From Larix sibirica (lineage: Eukaryota > Streptophyta > Pinopsida > Pinales > Pinaceae): 16,605 bases of DNA. Location: positions 10,277-26,881 of the forward strand of contig NWUY0300060615.1 of NCBI GenBank assembly GCA_004151065.3, in the 5' to 3' direction. Below are positions 8,705-16,500 of the stretch, one piece after another (the stretch's first letter is position 1; every line of letters starts with the position of its first letter). The notes beneath the pieces are model-generated. The model saw only the letters and a list, made by a program, of their open reading frames with translations. It did not search any database and was not told the DNA's origin. A program made the translations under genes and the position numbers.

Positions 8705-9127
8705 CTTCTTATTAATGTACCTTGTCCAAATGAGTATTAAATGTTAAGACAATTAAATATATATTAAATGAATTATGTGTGATGATACCTATCTGATCTA
8801 AGTTCCCACTTAGGATTAAGGTACAAATGACTATTTTAGAGAATTCTTTGGTTATGATGTATAGGTTGAGGCAATGTTAAACCCAACCACTAAATCATGG
8901 AGTTATGCATTGCTAGTCATATTCATCATTTCAAGAAAACAAAACATGACGCTACATAAACATGTGAATAAATTACATGCTAATGGTGCTTAATTACAGC
9001 TATAATGTCGACAATTTAAAACAATGTGTACAAAAGTGTTGCAACGAATAACAAGTTATACAAGTAGAGGTGCTCTATGGATAAGTTCCAAAAGTGATAT
9101 AGTAAACAAAATATCTCGTATATGATG
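8705..9127. repeat. Tandem duplication I, unit 2
   Basis: Direct repeat of 8282-8687. The offset is 423 bp at the start (TAAATATATATT at 8331 versus 8754) and 440 bp at the end. The difference comes mainly from about 20 extra bases after AAATCATGGA (GTTATGCATTGCTAGTCATA). By eye about nine in ten positions match. Units are AT-rich and non-coding. Confidence 0.85.
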
Positions 9128-9500
9128 CTCCAAAGATCACTTAAAACTAAATACACTGCAATGAAGCAATATTTATACATACAACATCCCATCAGTAGTA
9201 GTTAAGATGATCATGTAAGTGTTAACAACTTGTCTTCCTGGCTAGGCTAGTTAAGTCTAATAGGTAAGTTAGTATCAATGCTAACCTAAGATGTCACATA
9301 GGGTTTTCATTAATATCTATGATCATGTTGGTGCCAACTAAAGAATGTAAAATTGGGCCAAAGCTCGAAGTTAGCTTGTTAGTTAATTTTAGAGTTGACC
9401 TACACTGAGGTCAATATCAACCATGATCGTCATTTTTCCTAGTAACAATAAGGTAACCTTTTGTGAGATTCCATTTGTTCCAAATGATGTGAGAGAAAAC
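9128..9500. other. Gene-free spacer
   Basis: AT-rich sequence with no recognisable coding, RNA or repeat signal between the two tandem duplications. Confidence 0.4.
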
Positions 9501-9850
9501 ATTAAACTTGCATTATTGGCATCGATCTCAAAGGATTCCAAAATGCAACATTATTGTTCATCATATTAAGTTAACTTGCTATCACTTTGCATGGAAACAT
9601 GAAAGGTTGGGATCCTTAAATGGAGAAAAGAAGGTGAATCAATTACTCTTTTCAAAACTAAATCACCCTTCTTATTTTCTCTTTGATTTCCCGAAGAGGC
9701 TAATAATATTCTTGTGCAAGCAAAGCTCACTAAAGTAAGGTGAGATTGGAATTTTTTGCTTCTTTTATCGAATCCAAGAGATTCTATCTTTCCATTCTAC
9801 CACTCTTCCTTCATGCTTTTAATCACTAGGAGGGAATACTTAGACCTACA
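9501..9850. repeat. Tandem duplication II, unit 1
   Basis: Begins ATTAAACTTG and includes ATGAAAGGTTGGGATCCTTAA, AAATCACCCTTCTTATTTTCTC and TTTTAATCACTAGGAGGGAAT. The same order of blocks recurs 352 bp later. A 76-codon frame (9508-9738) crosses this unit but is not kept open in unit 2, so it is unlikely to be a gene. Confidence 0.8.
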
Positions 9851-9852
9851 AT

Positions 9853-10200
9853 ATTAAAATTGATTTTGAATGACTCCAAAATGTGGCATTATTTTTCATC
9901 ATCTTAATTTAACATGCCATCACCATGCATCGTTTGTAGTCATGGAATAATGAAAGGTTGGGATCCTTAACTAGAAAAAAGGGATGGATATGCAATTACT
10001 CTTCTATGAAGTAAATCACCCTTCTTATTTTCTCATTGTTTTGAAAAAATGTTTCATAATGTTCCCATATGAGCAAAGTTCAATAATTAAGGTAGGCATA
10101 AAAAATCTACTTCTTCTATCAAATCCAAAGGCTTCCATCTTTCCATTCTAACACTCTTATTTCATGTATTTTAATCACTAAGAGTGAATCCTCCACAACC
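9853..10200. repeat. Tandem duplication II, unit 2
   Basis: Second copy of 9501-9850. The anchor AATCACTA is at 9821 in unit 1 and at 10173 here, an offset of 352 bp. It is more diverged than tandem duplication I (many substitutions and small indels), so the event looks older. No similarity between duplications I and II is apparent. Confidence 0.8.
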
Positions 10201-10958
10201 AACAAGATTACAATTTTGGAGTTTTTTAAACTCCAAGACCTTCACAATAGGGAAGATCTACTACCATAAGAAAGTTCACTATTATATGGGATAGGGTTTC
10301 CACAAGGTTTTGAGGTGTGTACCCTATCTACCTAGCCCTTGGTGCATCATTAATCAAAACTTGGACTTGGTTGGCTATGGCAAGGAGGATGGGGAAAGCC
10401 TATATGCATTTTTTCGTATGTGGAAAGAGTTGATGAAGGTTTGGCATAGTGTACGAGCATTCAATGTTGAGTTCATGAAATGATTCCATTTGGATAACAT
10501 TGACCATCCCTCTCCGAATGGTGCTCTTCCACAAGTGGTTGGGGCTCTAGCTCATAGAATGACACATGGCCATTTGACTAGCATGCAAGTGCATTAAAAT
10601 CCACATTTATTATCCCAAACCTTGGTAAAAGTGGTATATTTGCATCAAGAGTTACTCTTGGTAGGTCTTCACATCCAAAAGACTCCCCTTGTGATGGGGA
10701 ATTCAAGGTTGGTAATTTAGTTGGTTTTAACCTTGGAAAATCCTGTCGCAAAACCAAACTTGTTCGCTAGCGTCTTAAACATCTATACATGGTGTTAGGA
10801 AATGACATTGGTTAAGAGAAGGTGTAACCACTAACAAAATTGGCTCTAGTCGATATATTTATGGGTAATTAAGTTTCTAGAGCCTCCTTGCAATGGTGGC
10901 CTGAGTCCAATTGGAAGTCATTACATGGATATTCTCCCTTGTTTCAAGTGTTAATTTG
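10201..10958 (+). other. Unassigned region upstream of the LINE endonuclease remnant
   Basis: No family is recognised. One plus frame (about 10339-10800) is open apart from a few stops, reading for example GKEDGESLYAFFRMWKELM and NIDHPSPNGALPQVVGALAHR. Its position directly upstream of the endonuclease end makes the missing part of LINE ORF2 or an ORF1 remnant plausible, but I see no catalytic endonuclease motif, RNA-binding domain or zinc knuckle to support either. Confidence 0.3.
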
Positions 10959-11500
10959 AGGCTTGACATATTCCTCGTTGTTGAGAAAGTGTTTGCTAAT
11001 GTTGGTCAGTATAAGTCATGAATAATATTTAGAGGATCCTCATATCATCTCCCTTAGTTAGAAGAAGTAGACAATAAGGCTTTGAATCCATTCAAATTTA
11101 ACCATGCTTGGCTCAAAGAAAATTATTTGATCTCCCTAATTATAAGTAATTGGAAGCCCTTTGATGATAGCTCTCGTGAATCTACAATGTTTCGGTTTGC
11201 TACCAATCTCAAACTAGTCAAGAAACTCATGGTTGAATGAGTTCGAAAAGAAAAATGAAGAAGCTCAGAAGGAGTTGTCGAAAGTGGAAAGTGAAATAGC
11301 CTACATGTTTAACTCTAACTCCCCTGGTATATTCTTGGACAAGGAGCTACATTCCTCAAGGAGATTGGAAGAAAAGAAAAAAAATTCTAGACGGTGAGGA
11401 GACTAAGTGGATATTGAAAAGTAGGGATACTTGCATTATTGAGGGAGACATCAACACCAAGTTCTTTCATGATTATGCCAATTTTTCAAAAGAAGTGTGA
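10959..11500 (+). pseudogene. LINE ORF2: endonuclease C-terminus and linker to RT
   Basis: At 10959 the frame reads RLDIFLVVEKVF, matching the RLDRFLVS segment near the end of the APE-like endonuclease. GSSYHLP follows, where the family has the SDH catalytic motif; the Asp is replaced by Tyr, and this alone would disable the nuclease. Next comes PFKFNHAWLKENY, the conserved FKF...W element after the endonuclease, then FRFATNLKLVKK and a charged helical stretch (EKKNEEAQKELSKVESEIAY). The segment ends with EETKWILKSRD and GDINTKFFHDYAN, the W..KSR....GD.NTKFFH signature just before the RT. Frameshifts occur after 11240 and near 11390. Upstream endonuclease motifs are not recognised. Confidence 0.75.
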
Positions 11501-12640
11501 TCAAAATTTGGGAGGTGGAGTTAGCACAAGGATTAAGGGTGAACTCCTTTAAGGATATAGCCAAGGCATGTATGGAACACTTCCATTTCCTTTTTAAAGA
11601 TCCTACTGGTAGCAATGTTGAACCAATCATGAATGTGATTAGAACATTGTCTAGTCGTTTAACCAAGCAATGAATGATGCCCTACTTGTTAAGTGTCAAT
11701 GGAAGACTTGAAGGTAGTCCTTCACAATTTCAAAAAGGAAAGAAGCCCTGGACCAAATGGTTGGATAGAGGAGTTTTACCTAGGATTTTTTAATCTTTTG
11801 TAGGACCTGCTCATAATTGTTGAAAAGTCTAGGCTCTTAGGAAAAGGATTGGGTGCCTTTAATTCTACCTTTACTGCCCTTGTCACAAATAAGAATCATT
11901 CCCTCTCCTTTGGAGACTATAGGCCCATTTCCTTGCATAACCTTGCGTAAAAAATTATTGTTAAAGTCGTAGCTTTTGGATTGAAGGGAATGCTCTCTCA
12001 TTATATTTCACAAGATAAATTTGGTTTTTGGTTTGAGAGATAAATCCATGATGTTGTGGGTACAACCCAAGAATGTCTCCACTCCATCGAGAAGGAAAAA
12101 TTGGGTACAACTATCATGAAAATTGCTTAATCCAAATCATTTGACAAGGTTAATTGGTTATGTCTTAGATTGGTGCTCCTTCAAATGGGGATGAATCTTC
12201 AAACTATCAACTAGATATTAGGGTGTGTCTCCTCAACCTCCTTTGTAGTGCTTGTCAATGGCTCACCTTCAAGTTTCTTGAACTTTTTTAAGGGTCTTAA
12301 ACAAAGTTTCCCTTTGTTCCCCTCCTTGGTTTTACTAGTAGCAGAACGACCCAACAGGTTAATTTTAAAGGCCATGAGGGAAGGGGCAATCAAAGGACTT
12401 AGGGTTGTTGGTTCCACTCTTGTCTACCATTTGTTCTTTGTTGATGATGTTATGTTGTTTTCTAAAGGCTTCTTAAAATAAATATCCCACTTCAAATCAA
12501 TCATGGATTCCTTTTATGTATCCCAAGGAATACAAGTCAATTTTAGAAAATCCTACATGCTCTTTTACAAGATAGAAGTTTATTTGGGAAGATAACTCAC
12601 TAAAATCCTACCTCTTCTTTAGGTCCTTTGGATCTTGGGT
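11500..12640 (+). pseudogene. LINE reverse transcriptase, fingers and palm
   Basis: The segment opens with IWEVELAQGLRVNSFKDIAK and HFHFLFKDPTGSN. A degenerate KSPGPDG-type block follows (11730-11765, KKPWTKWL or SPGPNGW depending on frame), then FNSTFTAL, FGDYRPISLHNLA, IIVKVVAFGLKGML, DKFGFW, SKSFDKVNWLCL and VLVNGSPSSFL. FVDDVMLFS (FVDD at 12437-12448) is the catalytic box C. SKSFDKVNW corresponds to box A, where the catalytic Asp of the usual D.SKA.D pattern has been lost: the codons before SKS read AXSKS. The longest intact stretch is 12248-12481. Box C is FVDD where most LINEs have FADD. The RT copies element RNA at a nicked target site; this copy is dead. Confidence 0.85.
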
Positions 12641-13615
12641 TCAAATACTTGGGCTTTCAATTAAAATCAAATGGATATATATGTGTAGATTGGTTGTGGT
12701 TGTGTTTGGAGATAGAAACCAAAGTTTCTTAATGGTGTAATAAATGGCTCTTGAGAGGTGGCAAGTTTCTTCTACTTAAAACAATCCTTGAAAGTATCCT
12801 TGTCTATTAATTTTTATTTGCACGTGCTCCTAAATGAATTTTCGACAATTTAAGGAAAAGTGTTTTATCTTTTTGCAAACTGGTAAGAAGGAAAAGGAAG
12901 GAATTCCTCTGGTAAAATTGGCCAAACTTGTAAATCCAAAAGATGCAGGGGCTTGGGGCCTAAAAAACATTTATGTATTTAGTCAATCCCTCATTACAAA
13001 AAATCCTTTGGAGGATTTTATGCACGGACAAACTATGGATAATTGTAACAAAGGAGAAGTACCTAGAAGGAAAAACTATTGAAGGTTGGATAAGATTGGA
13101 CTTAAAATCCTTTAAAACTACCTCAATTGTATGGAAATCAATGGTGAAAGGGTTCTCTTTTCCTAGCTACTAGGTAGTTGAGTTGGCTGGAAAATGTGAG
13201 AATCAAGTTAGGCGAGGATCTTTGGATAGGTTGTTATGTCCCTTTCGAATTATCTCCTCCCTTATTGGGGAACCTTCAATCTAAGGGTTTGTGCAAACTT
13301 GTTGATGCAAGCATATGATACATCGCGTTGGTTTCAAGATTGGCTCTCAATTGAATATTAAATTCTACCTAGACCCTTGCATAAAAATGGTACCTCCACA
13401 TCTCTCAAGTCAAGAACAATGCAATTGATCTTCATGACCAAGAGTATGAATTGAAATGGTTAGGAAATAAATCCCAAGGGACCGTTACCACTAAGTTGGG
13501 ATATGCTCTGATGGAGAAATTGCTCGAGGAAAACATGAAAAATGTAAGGCTTGGTAGTGGGCCTTTATTTGGAAGCTAGAAATTTCTTTAAAAAATAGGC
13601 TTTTTTGTGGCTAAC
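12640..13615 (+). pseudogene. LINE ORF2: thumb and connection region
   Basis: Frames in order give FKYLGFQLKSNGY, WCNKWLLRGGKFLLLKTILE, IPLVKLAKLVNPKDAGAWGLKNI, KILWRILCTDKLWIIVTKEKYLEGKTI, KTTSIVWKSMVKGF and VRIKLGEDLWIGC. The last recognisable piece is GPLFWKLEISLKNRLF, just before the insertion at 13616. These are the conserved post-palm blocks of plant L1-type elements: KYLGF.L, the GGWGL.N block, the W.......KYL block, the G...R.G.D.WIG block and the WKL..P.K..LF.WL block. Frame switches occur near 12700, 12880, 13000, 13180 and in the T run at 13601-13606, which appears one base short. The same region, diverged, forms the minus-strand LINE at 7080-8192. Confidence 0.8.
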
Positions 13616-13949
13616 TGTAATATACCTAATGTATATTACCATGACGTTATTACGTGTAATCACTTATGTTGCATTACTAATCAATATTATATATTTATTA
13701 CATAGAATATAATATTTATCACTATGAATCAATATTCTAATGTTTTATATTTTAATTAATGATAGTTATACATTTTCCCAAAGGAAATGAATTATCATTG
13801 CTTAAATGTATTTATATACACGTCCATTGTATCTAAAGACATATATGAGTTATACTAAATAAGAAGTATTTATATCCTTCGAGGAATTATATGGATTTGT
13901 CCATGTTACAACAGATGTTCGAGTGAAATAACATATTGAGTTCACTTCA
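13616..13949 (+). mobile_element. 334-bp TG...CA insertion in the LINE, probable solo LTR
   Basis: The LINE reading breaks at 13615 and resumes directly after 13954. The inserted block starts TGTAATATACC and ends GTTCACTTCA, so it has the TG...CA ends of an LTR. Flanking pentamers are CTAAC (13611-13615) and CTGGC (13950-13954), which differ by two G-to-A transitions and fit a decayed 5-bp target-site duplication. Removing the insertion and one pentamer brings the family blocks on both sides (FLWL-type before, NKVLVWDN after) next to each other at the expected distance. A TATA-like TATTTATATAC lies in the second half. No coding sequence is present, so it is a solo LTR from unequal recombination or a small non-autonomous element. 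Strand is assumed from the TATA. Confidence 0.65.
13617..13639. repeat. Perfect 9-bp inverted repeat at the left end of the insertion
   Basis: GTAATATAC (13617-13625), spacer CTAAT, and GTATATTAC (13631-13639) can form a hairpin directly inside the left terminus. Confidence 0.7.
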
Positions 13950-13954
13950 CTGGC

Positions 13955-14125
13955 CCTTTTAAATAAAGTCCTCGTCTGGGACAATGATAAAAAAAGGAGT
14001 TGGATGGTCTCAACATATGTGTCTTATGTAAATAGGACTCTGAATTAGTGGATCATCTATTTGTAAATTGCTCTTTCTCTCAACCTATCTAGAGGGAGGT
14101 TTTATTTCTAGTTAACTATTGAATT
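13955..14125 (+). pseudogene. LINE ORF2: CCHC zinc finger after the solo LTR
   Basis: Immediately right of the insertion the frame reads LLNKVLVWDNDKKRSW, the block that precedes the C-terminal zinc finger of plant LINEs. After a frame change, the finger is Cys (14018), Cys (14027), His (14054), Cys (14069), that is C-x2-C-x8-H-x4-C, in CVLCK-stop-DSELVDHLFVNC. SFSQPI-stop-REV follows; the family has W at that second stop. All four metal ligands are kept, although two stops and one frameshift interrupt the finger region. The domain is thought to contact the template RNA or target DNA. Confidence 0.75.
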
Positions 14126-14372
14126 GTTTGGAACCAAAGAACTTTGTTCAACTCTTTTCTTTCTTGGATTTTTTATAGGGTTGTTTTAGAATGCATAGCT
14201 CTTCCATGCTTTGTTTTATGGGGCCTCTTGTTATCTAGAATTGTTCTATGGTATTCCTTTAAATATTGCACAAATGGCACATTCTATCATATTACCTTAC
14301 GTAGAAGGATGGAAGGCCCCTCCTTTAGAATTTCCTAGAAAATTAATGCATCCTATGATAGATACTTATTTT
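14126..14372 (+). pseudogene. LINE ORF2: decayed linker before RNase H
   Basis: This continues the plus-strand LINE. A later piece reads IIPYVEG-like then WKAPPLEFPRKLMHP (about 14300-14350), a W..P....KLN-type lead-in that usually precedes the RNase H in plant LINEs. The preceding 170 bases are rich in Phe and Leu codons with frame changes and have little specific signature. Assigned mainly by position between two recognised blocks. Confidence 0.5.
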
Positions 14373-14417
14373 GCTTGGGGGTTCTTTGATGGTGTTTGTC
14401 AAGAAACCATAGTTGTA
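14373..14417 (+). pseudogene. LINE ORF2: first residues of an RNase H domain, cut by the copia LTR
   Basis: AWGFFDGVCQETIVV is read at 14373-14417. In plant L1-type elements with a C-terminal RNase H, the domain opens with a W..FDGA......GIG pattern whose Asp is the first catalytic residue; that Asp is present here (14388-14390). The domain then stops because the copia 3' LTR begins at 14418. The remaining RNase H would lie beyond the other end of the copia element, outside the window. Confidence 0.7.
14413..14417. repeat. Candidate target-site duplication left of the copia LTR
   Basis: TTGTA directly precedes the LTR end. Its partner would follow the 5' LTR of this minus-strand element, right of the window, so it cannot be confirmed here. 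Confidence 0.35.
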
Positions 14418-14807
14418 TGTTAGGAAAATATATAAAAAATGGAATCTAACAACAGTAACAATAGCACACGATATTTACATCGAAACCCTGCTATACACAG
14501 GTAAAACCATGGAGCAATGGCAGCTTCGATATTTTATTATTACTCAACAAAAAACCTACAATGCTTTCTTTTATCTCTCTTGTGTTACATTGTCAAGGTG
14601 TCACTCCCATTTTATAAAATACAAATGAGGGTTCCAAAAGGAACCGAAATACACTAGAAGGGCCTAGAAATTTTCACGTCAAGGGCTTTTCCCCCGCACT
14701 CCAAGAGGCCCCCCACACACTCAGTGCATATGAGCAACACATAAACCTAGTCAAGAGATATACAAGAAGGATATTGGATATCTAGATATTTGATTCATCT
14801 CCTAACA
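14418..14807 (-). mobile_element. 3' LTR of a Ty1/copia element
   Basis: This 390-bp block has perfect 8-bp terminal inverted repeats, TGTTAGGA (14418-14425) and TCCTAACA (14800-14807), so both strands read TG...CA. On the minus strand it follows the copia pol remnant and a purine-rich tract at the expected position. A TATAAAA box lies on the minus strand near 14613-14620, consistent with U3 promoter function. The LTR interrupts the plus-strand LINE inside its RNase H domain. Its 5' partner LTR is not in the window, because the copia pol is itself broken at 16500. Confidence 0.85.
14611..14622 (-). promoter_or_regulatory. TATA box in the copia LTR
   Basis: The minus strand reads GTATTTTATAAAATGG across this point, the best TATA box in the LTR. 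Transcription would run towards lower coordinates. Activity is not known. Confidence 0.45.
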
Positions 14808-14820
14808 TTCTCACACTTGA
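14808..14820 (-). promoter_or_regulatory. Polypurine tract of the copia element
   Basis: On the minus strand TCAAGTGTGAGAA abuts the LTR start TGTTAGGA. The usual copia tract is of the AAGTGGGAGA type; here one T interrupts the purines. It primes plus-strand cDNA synthesis. Confidence 0.6.
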
Positions 14821-15007
14821 AGTCAGTATACAGGAAGTTCCTTTCCAATGTTTTACACCTAAGTGCCATTGCCCAATGCTACCTTCATCACATTTTTAGC
14901 AAGTCTAGAGAATTTTTGCACCATTTAAACTTCTATGTCTTGACTAACTTTGTATGCATATCTACAGTATTCTCATCAATGCCAATTTTCTCCAACAAGA
15001 TCCTACC

Positions 15008-15135
15008 TTCTTCCACCACTTTCCTTATGAAATGGTACTTAATATCAATATGCTTTGTATGATCATTAAATGTTGGATTCTTCACTAAGTGAATAGCACT
15101 TTGACTATCACAAAGCAAAGTGATCTTCCCTTGCA
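15008..15135. repeat. 129-bp direct repeat in copia RNase H, unit 1
   Basis: Starts TTCTTCCACCACTTTCC and ends CTTCCCTTGCA, followed by the single N at 15136. It matches 15137-15264 with about 11 differences in 128 positions by eye. Confidence 0.85.
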
Positions 15136-15136
15136 N
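15136..15136. other. Single ambiguous base at the repeat junction
   Basis: The N falls exactly between the two copies of the 129-bp repeat, which suggests a contig join between overlapping but non-identical copies. Confidence 0.7.
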
Positions 15137-15264
15137 TTCTTCCACAACTTTCCTTATGAAATGGTACTTAATATCATTATGCTTTATGTGATCATGAAAT
15201 GTTGGATTCTTCACTAAGTGAATAACACTTTGACTATAACAATGCAGAGTAATCTTCCATTGCA
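15137..15264. repeat. 129-bp direct repeat in copia RNase H, unit 2
   Basis: Starts TTCTTCCACAACTTTCC and ends CTTCCATTGCA. The offset to unit 1 is 129 bp, a whole number of codons, so the minus-strand frame stays open through both units. Confidence 0.85.
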
Positions 15265-15505
15265 TCATCTTGAATTCATCCATCCGTTGCTCTAGCCATA
15301 TTGCCTCTTTATTGGCCTTAGTTGTTGCCACATATTATGCTTTTGTGGTTGATAAAGCCACCACTGGCTACAACTTAGATGTCCAACTTACAACTCCACT
15401 AGCAAGAGTGAAAGAATATCGTATAGTAGACTTTTGTTCATCTCTATCTCCACCAAAATCACAATCCACAAAACCTTTAATTTGTAAATATGCTTATCTG
15501 TAGCA

Positions 15506-16500
15506 AATAGTAGCCTCTGAAGTGCCCCTTAAATATATGAGTATCCACTTCACGACATTCTAATGCTCCTTACCAAGATTTTCCATGAACTGGCTAACAA
15601 CTTCCATTGCTTGAGCAATATTTGGTCTGGTGCTCACCAGGATGAACATGAGGCTCCCTACTGTTGATGAATAAGGTACACAAGACATGCTTGTCTTCTC
15701 TACTTCTATGCTAGTACATTGTTCGAAGGACAACTTGAAGTGTGCAGGAAGTGGGTTGTTAATTGGTCTTGCATTAAGCATATTGAATCACTTTAGAGTC
15801 TTTTTTATATGTGACTTTTGACTTAACCAAATTTTCCTACATGTTATGTCCCTGTGGATCTTCATCCCTAGAATTTGATTTGTTTCTCCTAAATATTTCA
15901 TTTCAAATGTCCTAACCAACTAAGCCTTGAGATCAATTATTTCCTTCATGCTGGAGATTGCAACCAACGTATCATCAACATACAATGGTAAGATACTAAA
16001 CTATCATCATCAAACCTATTATAATATTCACAATGGTCAACTTCACTTCTACTGAACCTTGGATCTTCATGAAGGCGTCAAATTTTTTGTACCCCATCCT
16101 TGGTGCTTGTTTCAATCCATATAGAGATTTCTTGAGTCTAAAAACCAAATGCTCTTTGTCTCTTTCTTTCTACCCTCAAATTGATCCACATAAATTTCAT
16201 CATCAAGATCACCATCTAGGAAATCAATTTTTACATTCAGTTGTTCCAACTCTAAATCTTGTGCTGCTACAAGTGCAAGTAAAATCCTTATAGCAGTAAG
16301 CTTCACAACTGGAATGAAGATTTCATTAAAATATATACATGATTTCTACATATAGCCTTTTTCTACCAAGCGAGCTTTATAATGTTTCAACAACCCATCA
16401 TTGTTTTTCTTTACTTTATGCACCCACGTATTTCCAATAACTATTTTTCCTAGTGGAAGATCCACAAGTTCTCATGTTACATTCTTGTGTAATGCTCTAC
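15506..16500 (-). pseudogene. Ty1/copia reverse transcriptase (decayed, truncated at its N-terminus)
   Basis: On the minus strand from 16500 down: RALHKN, ELVDLPLGKIVIGNTWVHKVK, HYKARLVEKGY, NEIFIPVVKLTAIRILLALVAA, QDLELEQLNVKIDFLDGDLDDEIY, LPLYVDDTLVAISSM, ARPINNPLPAHFKLS, SCVPYSSTVGSLMFILVSTRPNIAQAMEVVSQFM and NLGKEH. This is the copia RT in canonical order; YVDD is intact at 15971-15982. The motif A catalytic Asp (family QLDVKTAFL) is Asn here (codon 16235-16237), so the enzyme could not polymerise. The homology begins inside the N-terminal ALHKN.TWELV block. What should precede it (the integrase side) is replaced by unrelated sequence from 16501. Stops and frameshifts are frequent between 16010 and 16110 and near 16340. 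Confidence 0.9.

Larger units (their letters stand above)
10959..14417 (+). mobile_element. L1-type LINE, long ORF2 remnant, interrupted twice
   Basis: Remnants lie in the exact order of a plant L1-type ORF2: endonuclease end, linker, RT fingers and palm (FVDD at 12437-12448), thumb/connection, CCHC zinc finger and the first residues of an RNase H. ORF2 nicks target DNA and copies element RNA directly onto it. Several frameshifts and stops per kilobase make it inactive. A 334-bp TG...CA insertion lies at 13616-13949, and the element is cut at 14417 by a Ty1/copia LTR inside the RNase H start. The 3' end (rest of RNase H, 3' UTR and poly-A) should lie right of the window, on the far side of the copia element. 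The 5' boundary is unclear. Confidence 0.85.
14890..15505 (-). pseudogene. Ty1/copia RNase H (decayed, internally duplicated)
   Basis: On the minus strand the blocks are GFVDCDFGGDRDEQKSTIRYSFTL, VVSWTSKL, PVVALSTTKA, KANKEAIWLEQRMDEF, then CYSQSVIHLVKNP, DIKYHFIRKVVEE, then a second CDSQSAIHLVKNP with DIKYHFIRKVVEE, and the end VDMHTKLVKT and KFKWCKN. This is the copia RNase H in its normal order, except that the segment from CxSQSxIHLVKNP to KVVEE occurs twice, with the N at 15136 at the joint. The N-terminal unit has Tyr where the family has the catalytic Asp of CD.QSAI; the C-terminal unit keeps the Asp. The WLALS-type lead and an AEY are partly lost to stops. RNase H removes template RNA during reverse transcription. 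This copy is inactive. Confidence 0.85.

Noticed and set aside
8282-9127. Tandem duplication I as an LTR retrotransposon with almost no interior
   Set aside because: Neither unit has TG...CA ends, primer-binding site or polypurine tract, and only 17 bp separate them. Kept as a finding of uncertain nature.
14790-15062. 90-codon plus-strand frame
   Set aside because: It lies antisense to the copia RNase H end and the LTR boundary; no independent support.
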